64,000 bases of DNA from Bacteroidota bacterium (GTDB lineage: Bacteria; Bacteroidota; Bacteroidia; Chitinophagales; Chitinophagaceae): assembly GCA_947451115.1 (NCBI GenBank), contig CANFXV010000005.1:1-64000 (forward strand), in the 5' to 3' direction. The position numbers and the translations under genes were made by a program. A model generated the notes under the pieces. The model was not told where the DNA came from and searched no databases. It saw nothing but the letters and a program-made list of their open reading frames with translations. The number at the start of each line of letters is the position of its first letter. Position 1 is the stretch's first letter. Shown here piece by piece: positions 1 through 8,756 of the stretch.

Positions 1-4
1 ACAT

Positions 5-76
<72 letters not shown>

Positions 77-83
77 CATCATC

Positions 84-118
84 CCGCTCCCGATTCCTAT
101 CGAGAGCGGATTTTTTTT
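84..118 (+). terminator. Intrinsic terminator after tRNA-fMet
   Basis: CCGCTC (84-89) pairs with GAGCGG (104-109). An inner CGAT/ATCG pairing (91-94 and 99-102) extends the hairpin, and eight T residues follow (111-118). It separates the tRNA from era. Confidence 0.85.
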
Positions 119-173
119 GTAGTAAGTTTGCATAGTAAAAGGGGTAAATTAAAGGGTAAATCAACAATATAGC

Positions 174-1043
174 ATGAAAGCGGGTTTTGTAAACATATTT
201 GGAAGGCCAAATGCCGGTAAAAGCACTTTACTGAACGCCATTATGGGCGAGAAAATGGCCATTGTCTCTTCCAAGGTACAAACTACCCGCCACCGTATTA
301 AGGCCTTTTTAAACAAGGAAAACGAGTACCAGATCATCTTTTCAGACACACCCGGTATTATCGACCCTAAATACAAGCTGCACGAGAAAATGATGGGGGC
401 GGTTAAAAGTGCCTTGGAAGATGCCGATGTGGCTTTATTGATGGTGGATATGCGTGACGATATCAAGGAATTGGATGAATTATTTACCTCCTTGAAGCTA
501 AAAGTACCCTGCGTGGTGGTCTTAAATAAGTCAGATTTGGCAGTGGGCACCCAGGTTAAAGAGGCGGTGGCTTTTTTCAAAGACAAGCCTTACTGTACTA
601 AAACTATTTCAGTTAGTGCATTGAATAAGAGCGATATAGAGCGGTTATTAAAACTTGTTATTGAAATGATTCCGAAAGGAGTTCCTTTTTATAGTGAGGA
701 TGATTTAAGTGATTTGCCTACCAAGTTTTTTGTTAGTGAGCTTGTTCGTGAAAAGATCTACCAGTTATTTGGGGAGGAGATTCCTTACCATACAGCAGTG
801 CTGGTGAACTCTTTTAAGCAACAGCCCTTATTGATTAAGATACAGGCCGATATTATAGTCAATAGAGAAACCCAAAAGGCCATTATTATAGGGGAGAAAG
901 GAAAGATGATTAAGGAAATTGGCACATTGGCTAGGAAGGACATTGAAGATTTCATAGGCTCTAAGGTGTACTTGGAATTGTTTGTAAAGGTGAAGCCTAA
1001 GTGGAGAGACAATGAGTCTAAATTAAAAGAATTTGGGTACTAA
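174..1043 (+). CDS. era: GTPase Era
   Basis: Era is an essential GTPase that binds the 3' end of 16S rRNA and helps mature the 30S subunit. At 289 residues it has the normal family length. The G1 motif GRPNAGKS is at residues 10-17, G3 DTPG at 58-61 and G4 NKSD at 117-120. The C-terminal third carries the KH RNA-binding domain with a GEKGKMIKEIG loop around residues 240-250. The ATG at 174 places the P-loop at the usual distance from the N-terminus. The gene lies 81 bases upstream of der, another ribosome-assembly GTPase, so the two are probably co-transcribed. No odd features were seen. Confidence 0.97.
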   Translation: MKAGFVNIFGRPNAGKSTLLNAIMGEKMAIVSSKVQTTRHRIKAFLNKENEYQIIFSDTPGIIDPKYKLHEKMMGAVKSALEDADVALLMVDMRDDIKELDELFTSLKLKVPCVVVLNKSDLAVGTQVKEAVAFFKDKPYCTKTISVSALNKSDIERLLKLVIEMIPKGVPFYSEDDLSDLPTKFFVSELVREKIYQLFGEEIPYHTAVLVNSFKQQPLLIKIQADIIVNRETQKAIIIGEKGKMIKEIGTLARKDIEDFIGSKVYLELFVKVKPKWRDNESKLKEFGY

Positions 1044-1124
1044 TTAGTTTGAATATTAATATTGTTAAAGTATTGATATTAAATTAATTAAAATAGTACA
1101 ATTGAATATTAAATATAAATTATT

Positions 1125-2462
1125 ATGAGCTATACAGTGGCAATTGTTGGAAGGCCAAACGTAGGAAAAAGCACTTTGTTTAATCGTTTCTTAGAGGAGC
1201 GTAAAGCCATCGTGGATGATATTAGCGGTGTTACAAGAGACCGTCAATACGGGGTAACTGAATGGGCGGGTAAAACTTTTAATGTCATCGACACTGGAGG
1301 TTTTGTGCCAGATTCACGTGATATGTTTGAAACCGAGATCCGCAAACAGGTTAAAATAGCCATCGAAGAAGCCAATTCCATCATATTTATGGTAGATGCT
1401 GCGGTAGGTTTGACCGATTTAGACGCTTCTATGGCAGATATGTTGAGAAGAAGTACTAAACCAGTCTACGTATGTGTGAACAAGGTAGATAATTCAACCC
1501 GTGCTTTAGAAGGCACCGAGTTTTACGGTATGGGCTTTGAAAATAATTTCTTTGTAAGTTCTATTTCAGGTAGCGGAACAGGGGAATTATTGGATGCGGT
1601 AACCAACGATATTAAGGAAGTACAAGCTATTAGTGATGATACCGAATTGCCTGAAGGTACCGAAGAGGCCTTGCCGATTCCAAAGATTGCCATTATGGGT
1701 CAACCCAATGTGGGCAAATCTTCCTTATTAAATGCGATGATTGGTCAGGATAGAACCATTGTGAGTGATATTGCTGGCACGACCCGCGATACCATACATA
1801 CCCATTACAATATGTTCCAAAAGGACTTTATCTTGATAGATACTGCTGGAATTAGACGTAAAAACAAGGAAAAAGACGATTTAGAATTTTATTCCATCAT
1901 CAGGGCCATCAAGGCCATGGATGAGGCTGATGTTTGTTTATTGGTCATTGATGCGACCAAGGGGGTCACCGCACAGGATTTAAGCATATTTAGCCTTGCT
2001 TCTAAGAAAGGGAAGGGAATTGTGGTTTTGGTGAACAAATGGGATTTAGTCGCTAAGGAAACCAATACTGCCCGCGATTATGAGAAAGTAGTAAAAGACA
2101 AACTGGCACCTTTTACCGATGTTCCTGTTTTATTCATCTCTGCGGTAGAGAAAACTCGTATTTTCAAAGCCATTGAATTAGCCTTGGAAGTCTTTGATAA
2201 TAAGCACCGTAAAGTGGCTACTTCAAAATTAAATGACATTATGTTGAAGTCTATTTTGAAGTACCAAGCTCCGGTAGTAAGAGGCCATGTGGTGAAGATC
2301 AAATACGTATCTCAATTACCTACTCGAGTGCCGAGTTTTGCCTTTTTTACCAATTTCCCTGACGATATTAAAGTGCCTTACCGAAACTACCTCGAAAATC
2401 AGTTGAGGCTTAATTTTAAGTTTACTGGGGTGCCCATTCGGATCTATTTTAGAAAAAAATAA
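1125..2462 (+). CDS. der: Ribosome biogenesis GTPase Der (EngA)
   Basis: Der is a double-GTPase protein acting in 50S subunit assembly. The 445-residue protein has two G domains in tandem: G1 motifs GRPNVGKS at residues 9-16 and GQPNVGKS at 192-199, with NKVD in the first domain and NKWD at 304-307 in the second. A C-terminal KH-like domain follows and ends in a basic tail (YFRKK), as is typical. The start ATG at 1125 is unambiguous. The stop overlaps nothing, and the next gene is a tiny lipoprotein with its own promoter. Confidence 0.97.
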   Translation: MSYTVAIVGRPNVGKSTLFNRFLEERKAIVDDISGVTRDRQYGVTEWAGKTFNVIDTGGFVPDSRDMFETEIRKQVKIAIEEANSIIFMVDAAVGLTDLDASMADMLRRSTKPVYVCVNKVDNSTRALEGTEFYGMGFENNFFVSSISGSGTGELLDAVTNDIKEVQAISDDTELPEGTEEALPIPKIAIMGQPNVGKSSLLNAMIGQDRTIVSDIAGTTRDTIHTHYNMFQKDFILIDTAGIRRKNKEKDDLEFYSIIRAIKAMDEADVCLLVIDATKGVTAQDLSIFSLASKKGKGIVVLVNKWDLVAKETNTARDYEKVVKDKLAPFTDVPVLFISAVEKTRIFKAIELALEVFDNKHRKVATSKLNDIMLKSILKYQAPVVRGHVVKIKYVSQLPTRVPSFAFFTNFPDDIKVPYRNYLENQLRLNFKFTGVPIRIYFRKK

Positions 2463-2470
2463 TGTTAAAA

Positions 2471-2502
2471 TTTGGCATATTTCTGCATAAAGGATATCTT
2501 CG
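2471..2502 (+). promoter_or_regulatory. Bacteroidota-type promoter for the small lipoprotein
   Basis: TTTG (2471-2474), then 20 bases, then TATCTTCG (2495-2502). This fits the -33 TTTG / -7 TAnnTTTG architecture with one mismatch. It lies about 38 bases before the ATG at 2540 and begins just after the der stop, which suggests the lipoprotein is transcribed on its own. Confidence 0.55.
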
Positions 2503-2539
2503 CCGACGTTATTTGATATCAAACTTTAAACAAAACAAA

Positions 2540-2707
2540 ATGAAAAAAGTATTCGCAATTTTCGCTATCGCTGCATTAGCTGCTTGTGGTGGTGCTGCAA
2601 CTGAAGTTAAAACTGATTCTGCTGCTGCAACTGTTGACACTGCAAAAGCTGCAACTGTTGACACTGCTGCTGCTGCAACAGTTGATACTGCTGCTAAAGC
2701 AAAGTAA
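2540..2707 (+). CDS. Tiny Ala/Thr-rich repeat lipoprotein
   Basis: This 55-residue protein has an N-terminal signal sequence with the lipobox LAAC at residues 13-16, so it is probably lipidated at Cys16 and leaves a mature peptide of about 40 residues. That mature part is almost only Ala, Thr, Val, Asp and Lys, with three copies of a TVDTA-type unit (31-35, 39-43, 47-51) separated by Ala/Lys linkers. I recognise no functional domain. The ATG at 2540 is preferred over longer in-frame extensions because the signal peptide begins there and the promoter lies just upstream. A strong terminator follows 40 bases after the stop, so it is monocistronic. Similar low-complexity lipoproteins are common in Bacteroidota; the function is unknown. 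Confidence 0.75.
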   Translation: MKKVFAIFAIAALAACGGAATEVKTDSAAATVDTAKAATVDTAAAATVDTAAKAK

Positions 2708-2746
2708 TTTAAGAAGTTATAGCAATATAACTCTTTACAAGAAATT

Positions 2747-2777
2747 CCTCCTCGTTTGTTCGAGGAGGTTTTTTTTT
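2747..2777 (+). terminator. Intrinsic terminator after the small lipoprotein
   Basis: CCTCCTCG (2747-2754) and CGAGGAGG (2761-2768) form a perfect 8-bp stem around a 6-base loop, followed by nine T residues. Confidence 0.92.
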
Positions 2778-2869
2778 GGCATCAATATTGCCTTAATGGG
2801 GTAGGTTGGGTTCCAAGCTACTAGGCCTTGGGCTATTATGCCATTTTGACTATATTTAAAATACCTACA

Positions 2870-5275
2870 GTGGACAAGACATTTTTATTTAAGGGGGAGG
2901 AAGAAAACGAGTTTATACCTTTATTTTCTTTTAATGAACAAGAGGAGGAGAATGAGCCAGATTTGGTCATAGACGATCTATTGCCTATTCTGCCTTTGCG
3001 CAATACCGTATTATTTCCAGGGGTGGTGATTCCAATTACAGTGGGAAGAGACAAGAGCATTCAAGCGGTGAAAGCTGCCTATGCCAAAGACAAATTAATA
3101 GGGGTGCTTTCTCAAAAAGATGGCAATATTGAAGATCCTACACCGGCCGATTTATGTTCCATTGGCACCGTTGCAAAAATCATTAAGATGATTAAAATGC
3201 AAGACGGCGGCACCACCATCATCATTCAAGGTAAAAAAAGATTTGAGCTTTTGGCCATGAAAGAGGAAGATCCTTTTTTCAAAGCCAGTATCAAAATATT
3301 GGTAGAAGAAAAATTAGGCAAGGAGGATCAAAACTTTCAAGCCTATTTAGCCAACATCAAAGATTTAGCAACACAGATTATTCAGTTGTCGCCCAATTTC
3401 CCCTCAGAGGCGGCCATGATTTTAAAGAACATCGAGAATCCTGTTTTCTTAATCAATTTTGTGAGTAGCAATTTGAATGTGGAGATTCATGAGAAACAAG
3501 GTTTGCTCGAACAAAATAGTTTAAAACTAAGAGCCGAAAAATTAATTCAATTTCTACAACAAGAATTACAATTTGTAGAATTAAAAAATAAGGTAGCTAA
3601 TAAAACGCGCACTGAAATTGACAAGCAACAACGCGATTACTTTTTACAACAACAATTAAAAAGTATCAAGGATGAATTGGGTGGAGACCCCAATGAACGT
3701 GAAGTAGCCGAAATGAAAAAGAAAGCTGATGGCAAGAAATGGCCTGAGGCTGCCAAAAAATTATTTCAAAATGGTTTAGAGAAATTGGAGCGTATGCATC
3801 CAAGCACTCCCGATTATTCGGTGGTTTACAATCATTTGGATTTATTGTTAGATCTTCCTTGGGAAGAATATACGGCCGATAATTATGATTTAAAAAATGC
3901 CAAGAAAGTATTGGATGCGGATCATTACGGCATGGGTAAAATCAAAAATAGAATTTTAGAATATTTAGCCGTGCTTAAAATAAAAGGGGACATGAAAAGT
4001 CCTATTTTATGTTTTTTAGGCCCTCCAGGTATTGGTAAAACTTCTTTAGGAAAATCTATTGCACATGCCATTGGACGCAAATACATTCGCGTAAGCTTAG
4101 GCGGTTTGCATGACGAAAGTGAAATTAGAGGCCATCGTAAAACCTATATTGGCGCCATGCCTGGTAGAATTATTCAAAGCCTTAGAAAAATCAAAACCTC
4201 CAATCCTGTGATGATATTGGATGAGATTGATAAAATTGGCAGCGATCACAGAGGAGATCCTTCATCGGCTTTATTAGAAGTATTAGATCCAGAACAGAAT
4301 CATAGTTTTTATGATAATTATTTAGAATCAGAATACGATTTAAGCAAAACTTTATTCATTGCTACCGCTAATGACATTAGCCGCATTCAACCTGCTTTAA
4401 GAGATCGTTTAGAAATTATTGATTTAAGTGGTTATGCTGTTGAAGAAAAAGTTGAAATTGCCAAAAGACATTTATTGCCTAAACAAAGGTCCGCACATGG
4501 TTTAGAAAAAATAAACTTTAAAGTGTTGGACAATGTACTAGAAAAAGTAATTGAAGATTATACTAGAGAAAGTGGGGTGCGTGAATTGGATCGTCAGTTG
4601 GCCTCCATCATGCGCTATCAAGCCAAGGAATTGGCCTATAAAAATAAAGTAAAGCCTACGGTGACTAAATCTGATTTACATAAAATTTTAGGACAAGCCA
4701 GGTACAGCAATGAAATTTATAAAACAGTCAACATGCCTGGGGTTGCCGTTGGATTGGCTTGGACTTATGTAGGGGGTGATATTTTGTTTATTGAAGTATT
4801 GTTGGCCGATGGCAAAGGCGGTATGAAATTAACCGGCAATTTGGGTAATGTAATGAAAGAAAGTGCGGATACAGCTTTTACTTATTTGCAAAGTAATGCC
4901 AAAAAGATAGGAGTAGATTCAGCTTTGTTTACCACCAAATCGGTGCACATACATGTGCCAGAAGGAGCCGTACCCAAAGATGGTCCGAGTGCGGGCATCA
5001 CCATGCTTACTGCATTAGCCTCTGCTTTTACAGGTAGAAAAGTAAAACCTTATTTAGCCATGACCGGGGAAATTACTTTGCGTGGCCAAGTATTACCAGT
5101 AGGGGGCATTAAGGAAAAAATATTGGCTGCAAAAAGATCAGGCATGAAAGAAATTATTCTTTGCTGGCAAAACGAAAAGGACATCAACGAAATTGACCAT
5201 ACTTTTATCAAAGGGCTCAATTTTCATTATGTCAAAACCATGCAACAAGTGCTTGATTTGGCTTTGGTGGGTTAA
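2870..5275 (+). CDS. lon: ATP-dependent protease Lon
   Basis: Lon is a cytoplasmic AAA+ serine protease that degrades misfolded and regulatory proteins. Counting from the GTG at 2870 it has 801 residues. The N-terminal substrate-binding domain starts near [15 protein letters not shown], Walker A GPPGIGKT is at 384-391, Walker B ILDEID at 449-454, the catalytic Ser is in DGPSAG (Ser707) and the partner Lys in GGIKEK (near 748). The reading frame has no ATG until well inside the N-terminal domain, so the start must be non-ATG. Candidates are TTG at 2828, TTG at 2846 and GTG at 2870. I chose GTG because the following residues ([14 protein letters not shown]) resemble what I remember of Lon N-termini in this group. 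The function is certain; the start is not. Confidence 0.93.
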   Translation: MDKTFLFKGEEENEFIPLFSFNEQEEENEPDLVIDDLLPILPLRNTVLFPGVVIPITVGRDKSIQAVKAAYAKDKLIGVLSQKDGNIEDPTPADLCSIGTVAKIIKMIKMQDGGTTIIIQGKKRFELLAMKEEDPFFKASIKILVEEKLGKEDQNFQAYLANIKDLATQIIQLSPNFPSEAAMILKNIENPVFLINFVSSNLNVEIHEKQGLLEQNSLKLRAEKLIQFLQQELQFVELKNKVANKTRTEIDKQQRDYFLQQQLKSIKDELGGDPNEREVAEMKKKADGKKWPEAAKKLFQNGLEKLERMHPSTPDYSVVYNHLDLLLDLPWEEYTADNYDLKNAKKVLDADHYGMGKIKNRILEYLAVLKIKGDMKSPILCFLGPPGIGKTSLGKSIAHAIGRKYIRVSLGGLHDESEIRGHRKTYIGAMPGRIIQSLRKIKTSNPVMILDEIDKIGSDHRGDPSSALLEVLDPEQNHSFYDNYLESEYDLSKTLFIATANDISRIQPALRDRLEIIDLSGYAVEEKVEIAKRHLLPKQRSAHGLEKINFKVLDNVLEKVIEDYTRESGVRELDRQLASIMRYQAKELAYKNKVKPTVTKSDLHKILGQARYSNEIYKTVNMPGVAVGLAWTYVGGDILFIEVLLADGKGGMKLTGNLGNVMKESADTAFTYLQSNAKKIGVDSALFTTKSVHIHVPEGAVPKDGPSAGITMLTALASAFTGRKVKPYLAMTGEITLRGQVLPVGGIKEKILAAKRSGMKEIILCWQNEKDINEIDHTFIKGLNFHYVKTMQQVLDLALVG

Positions 5276-5292
5276 ATCCCTAGCTTTGTTTT

Positions 5293-6315
5293 ATGAGCAG
5301 GTATTTCATGCAAAAGCAAGTATTTTTTATTATTGGAGTAGTTTTATCTTCTTTTAGCTTAATGGCTCAAAATACAGGGGGCAATGCTACCTATAATTTT
5401 CTTACACTTCCTTACAGTGCCAAGGCTTCTGCATTGGGCGGTATGAACATTAGTTCCATGGGGAATGATCTTGGCTTGGCCATGTTCAATCCTTCTTTGT
5501 TGTCAGACAAAATGGATGGCGATATACATCTAAGCATTCGCCCTTATTATGCCAATATTCAGCAATACGATTTTAGTGGCGCCAAATTATGGACGAAAAA
5601 AAATTGGGTGATTGGCTGGGGCGTTCATTACATGGATTATGGTACCATTAAAATGACAGATGCAGCGGGTAATGAATTAGGCAATTTTAGACCAAACGAT
5701 TATGCTGCTCAAATTTCATTGGCTACCCATTACATTAAAAATGTACAATTAGGCACTAGTATTAAGTTTATTCAATCTAATTATGGGGTGTACAAATCCA
5801 ATGCATTGGCCATGGACATTGCGCTGCGTTATACTTCTTCCAATGAATTAAACCAAGCCAGTATTTTATTGAGCAATATTGGAGCGCAGTTAAAAACCTA
5901 TACGGTTAAAGAAGATTTACCTTTTAATTTAATCATAGGCTGGTCCAAAAAATTAGAAAAAGCGCCCATTCAATTTTCAGTGACTGCCCAAAGGTTATCT
6001 GTTTGGAACAATACTTACTATGATGCCAATTTTGCGAATCAAGAAGGCTATAAAACACCAGGTAGTTTACAAAATTTGTTCAACCATCTATTGCTGGGTA
6101 CAGAAGTTTATATGGGCAATCAAGTAAACCTTGATTTTGGCTATAATTTTATTCGCAGGTTTGATTTGAATATTGAAAATCAACAAAATTGGTTCAATGG
6201 TTTTAGCGCAGGGGTAGGTATAAAATTACCACGCACTAAAATACAATATGGGAATGCTTTTTTTCAAAGAAATTTGTACCATCATTTCTCTGTTTTTTAT
6301 TCATTCAAAAGATAG
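5293..6315 (+). CDS. porQ: Type IX secretion system protein PorQ
   Basis: PorQ is an outer-membrane beta-barrel protein of the PorV/UPF0164 type, part of the T9SS attachment complex that handles cargo at the cell surface. The 340-residue protein has a signal peptide ending near LMAQ, followed by the conserved N-terminal block with YNFLTLPYSAKASALGG and the motif FNPSLLSD, then alternating beta-strand segments to a C-terminal aromatic strand (HHFSVFYSFKR). The ATG at 5293 is taken; a second ATG at 5308 would also give a good signal peptide. It follows lon by 17 bases and converges on PBP1A with a 4-base gap. The assignment rests on family resemblance recognised by reading. Confidence 0.85.
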   Translation: MSRYFMQKQVFFIIGVVLSSFSLMAQNTGGNATYNFLTLPYSAKASALGGMNISSMGNDLGLAMFNPSLLSDKMDGDIHLSIRPYYANIQQYDFSGAKLWTKKNWVIGWGVHYMDYGTIKMTDAAGNELGNFRPNDYAAQISLATHYIKNVQLGTSIKFIQSNYGVYKSNALAMDIALRYTSSNELNQASILLSNIGAQLKTYTVKEDLPFNLIIGWSKKLEKAPIQFSVTAQRLSVWNNTYYDANFANQEGYKTPGSLQNLFNHLLLGTEVYMGNQVNLDFGYNFIRRFDLNIENQQNWFNGFSAGVGIKLPRTKIQYGNAFFQRNLYHHFSVFYSFKR

Positions 6316-6319
6316 TTTC

Positions 6320-8746
6320 TTAATTTTTCTTAGCTGGGAATAAGGCCTTGGGTTTTGTGGCTTCCTTATTTATTTTAGGGGCTGTTGTTTTTGCAGGAAT
6401 TTCCTTGTTGCTTAATGGGGGCTTATTTGTTTCTAGCTTATTGGGCGCAGCAGGGGTAGTAGTTGGAATTTCGTAATCTGATTCTGCTTTCACTTCTTCT
6501 GCATTCTCTAAATGAATGGGGTCATTGTCAAAAGGAATATTGTCTGCGGAAATAAAATCTACATTAAAATCGCTAGTCAAATTAGAAGGCCTTTCAAAGT
6601 TGGCATTGGCATCTAAATTACAAGCAGGGTCGTGGGTTACCTTGTTCATAAAATTGGCCCAGATGGGTAAAGCAGCATGAGCGCCTTGTCCAAAATAATT
6701 GTCCGAGAAACGAATGTATCTATCATCGCAACCTACCCAAGCACCGGCCAATAATTGTGGTGTATAACCCATAAACCATAAATCACTATTGTCGTTGGTG
6801 GTTCCTGTTTTACCTGCGATGGATTGAGCAGCTACATCATAAGAATACATACTTCTTCCTGTACCTTTGGAAATGACGCCTTGCATCATGCTTACCACAG
6901 AATAGGCTGTCACTTCGTTAATGATTTTCCTACGCTGAGGAGAAAAGCTTTCTAATACATTGCCGTTCTTGTCTTCAATCCTATTGATAAAAAAGGGTTG
7001 GGCATTGTAACCGCCTCCAGGGAACATGGTATAAGCCTGTACCATTTCAAATAATGAAATTTCAGTAGCCCCCAATGCAATGGAGGGATAGGGTTGTAGG
7101 TCGGCTTTAATATTGCATTGTTTTAAATAATCTACAAATTCTTTGGCAGCTTCATTGCCTTTGCCATTGATCGATTTCATGATATAGGCGGAGGCACAGT
7201 TTCTTGATTCTGCTAATGCCTGTGCCATCGGAATGGACATGCCAGTACATGATTTGGTAGTATTAGGCACCATGCCATAACCATCAAAATTTTGTTGCTG
7301 ATCTTGCACAATTGTATTTGGCGTAAAACCAGATTTTTCAATAGCCAAAGAATACAATAAAGGTTTTATGGTAGAGCCTACTTGTCTTCTGGTATTGATA
7401 TTGGCGTGATCGTATTTGAATGTTTTAAAATCAACACCACCCACCCATGCTTTTACTTCCCCTGTATTTGGGTCTACTGCTAAAAAGCCAGTTTGTAATA
7501 TTTGCTTGTGGTATTTTAAAGAATCATAGGGCGACATGATGGTGTCAACATACCTGTTTTTGTTCCAGGCAAAAATACGCATGGGAATAGGCTCGTTAAA
7601 AGTTTTCCTTATTTGAGCATCTTCCATATCCTCTTTTTTCATATTCCTCCAACGATCGGTTTGTTTGATGGCCAATTCCAATTGACTGCTAAATTCTTTC
7701 CAGATGGAACCTGATTTAATATTGCTTTGTTGGTTGAATTCTTTTTGTAAATAGGACATATGCTGTGCGACGGCTTGTTCTGCATACAATTGCATTCTAG
7801 GATTAATAGTGGTATAAATTTTTAATCCATCACGGTACAAGTCATAGGAATCGCCATTGTTCTTTTTATGTTCTTTACACCATTTTTTCATGTATTCGCC
7901 CAAGGTCATTCTGAAATAGGGGCCCAATCCGTTGTTCTGATCTAATTTTCTGAAATTGGTGGCAATGGGTAAATTTTTGAGTGCCTCTGCTTGATCGTTG
8001 GTAATGTATTTTTGACCTGCCATTCTGTTCAATACCAAGTTTCTTCTTTCCAATGCTAATTTTGGATTTTTATTGGGATTGTATTTAGTAGGCGCGTTGA
8101 TCATGCCAATTAACAAGGCCGCTTCTTCAATAGTTAAACGATCGGGTTCTTTTTGAAAAAAAGTTCTAGAGGCATTGCTCACTCCAAATACATTCTCGCT
8201 AAATGGAACCGTATTTAAATACAAGGTGATAATTTCTTGTTTAGTAAAATTGCGCTCCAATTTTATGGCTATGATGCTTTCTTTAATTTTTTGAATAAAA
8301 CGAAGTATTTTACTTTTTGTACTCCAGTTGTCGGTAAATAAATTCTTTGCAGTTTGCATAGTAATAGTAGAAGCACCTCCTTGGCTACCTAAAAAGGCAA
8401 CAGCACGCAATAATCCCTCGCCGTCAATCCCATAATGGTCATAAAATCGCTTGTCTTCGGTGGCTACCAATGCTTGCAATAAATAAGGGCTGATATCTCT
8501 GTATTTTACAGTAATTCTGTCTTCTAAATAAAACTTGCCCATGGGTGTGGCATCTTGGGCATACACTTGGCTTGCCAAAGAGGCGGTGGGGTTTTCTATA
8601 TCATTTAAATCGGGCATATCACCAATCCATCCCCAATTCAGCATTAACAAGAATAATAGAAATACACCGGCGGAAATGAAATAGTACTTCCAGAATATTT
8701 TTATCCAGTTTTTAGCTGGTGGATTAGGGTTGTTAGGCTGATTCAC
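6320..8746 (-). CDS. Class A penicillin-binding protein 1A
   Basis: This is a bifunctional peptidoglycan synthase (glycosyltransferase plus transpeptidase) anchored in the inner membrane, 808 residues long. A membrane anchor lies at about residues 17-40. The GT51 domain shows ATEDKRFYDHYG with catalytic Glu97, and GGASTITMQ at 123-131. The transpeptidase domain has STIK (Ser458, Lys461), SRN (514-516) and KTG (646-648). The C-terminal 80 residues are a Lys/Pro/Ala-rich low-complexity tail. It starts 10 bases after the stop of the PorW-like gene, so the two probably form one minus-strand unit. All key catalytic motifs are intact. Confidence 0.95.
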   Translation of the reverse strand: MNQPNNPNPPAKNWIKIFWKYYFISAGVFLLFLLMLNWGWIGDMPDLNDIENPTASLASQVYAQDATPMGKFYLEDRITVKYRDISPYLLQALVATEDKRFYDHYGIDGEGLLRAVAFLGSQGGASTITMQTAKNLFTDNWSTKSKILRFIQKIKESIIAIKLERNFTKQEIITLYLNTVPFSENVFGVSNASRTFFQKEPDRLTIEEAALLIGMINAPTKYNPNKNPKLALERRNLVLNRMAGQKYITNDQAEALKNLPIATNFRKLDQNNGLGPYFRMTLGEYMKKWCKEHKKNNGDSYDLYRDGLKIYTTINPRMQLYAEQAVAQHMSYLQKEFNQQSNIKSGSIWKEFSSQLELAIKQTDRWRNMKKEDMEDAQIRKTFNEPIPMRIFAWNKNRYVDTIMSPYDSLKYHKQILQTGFLAVDPNTGEVKAWVGGVDFKTFKYDHANINTRRQVGSTIKPLLYSLAIEKSGFTPNTIVQDQQQNFDGYGMVPNTTKSCTGMSIPMAQALAESRNCASAYIMKSINGKGNEAAKEFVDYLKQCNIKADLQPYPSIALGATEISLFEMVQAYTMFPGGGYNAQPFFINRIEDKNGNVLESFSPQRRKIINEVTAYSVVSMMQGVISKGTGRSMYSYDVAAQSIAGKTGTTNDNSDLWFMGYTPQLLAGAWVGCDDRYIRFSDNYFGQGAHAALPIWANFMNKVTHDPACNLDANANFERPSNLTSDFNVDFISADNIPFDNDPIHLENAEEVKAESDYEIPTTTPAAPNKLETNKPPLSNKEIPAKTTAPKINKEATKPKALFPAKKN

Positions 8747-8756
8747 TAAGTTTCAT

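Noticed and set aside
2586-2804. Leucine-rich 72-residue ORF overlapping the small lipoprotein
   Set aside because: It is a frame-shifted reading of the Ala/Thr repeat DNA; the lipoprotein frame has a signal peptide and lipobox, this one has no start context.
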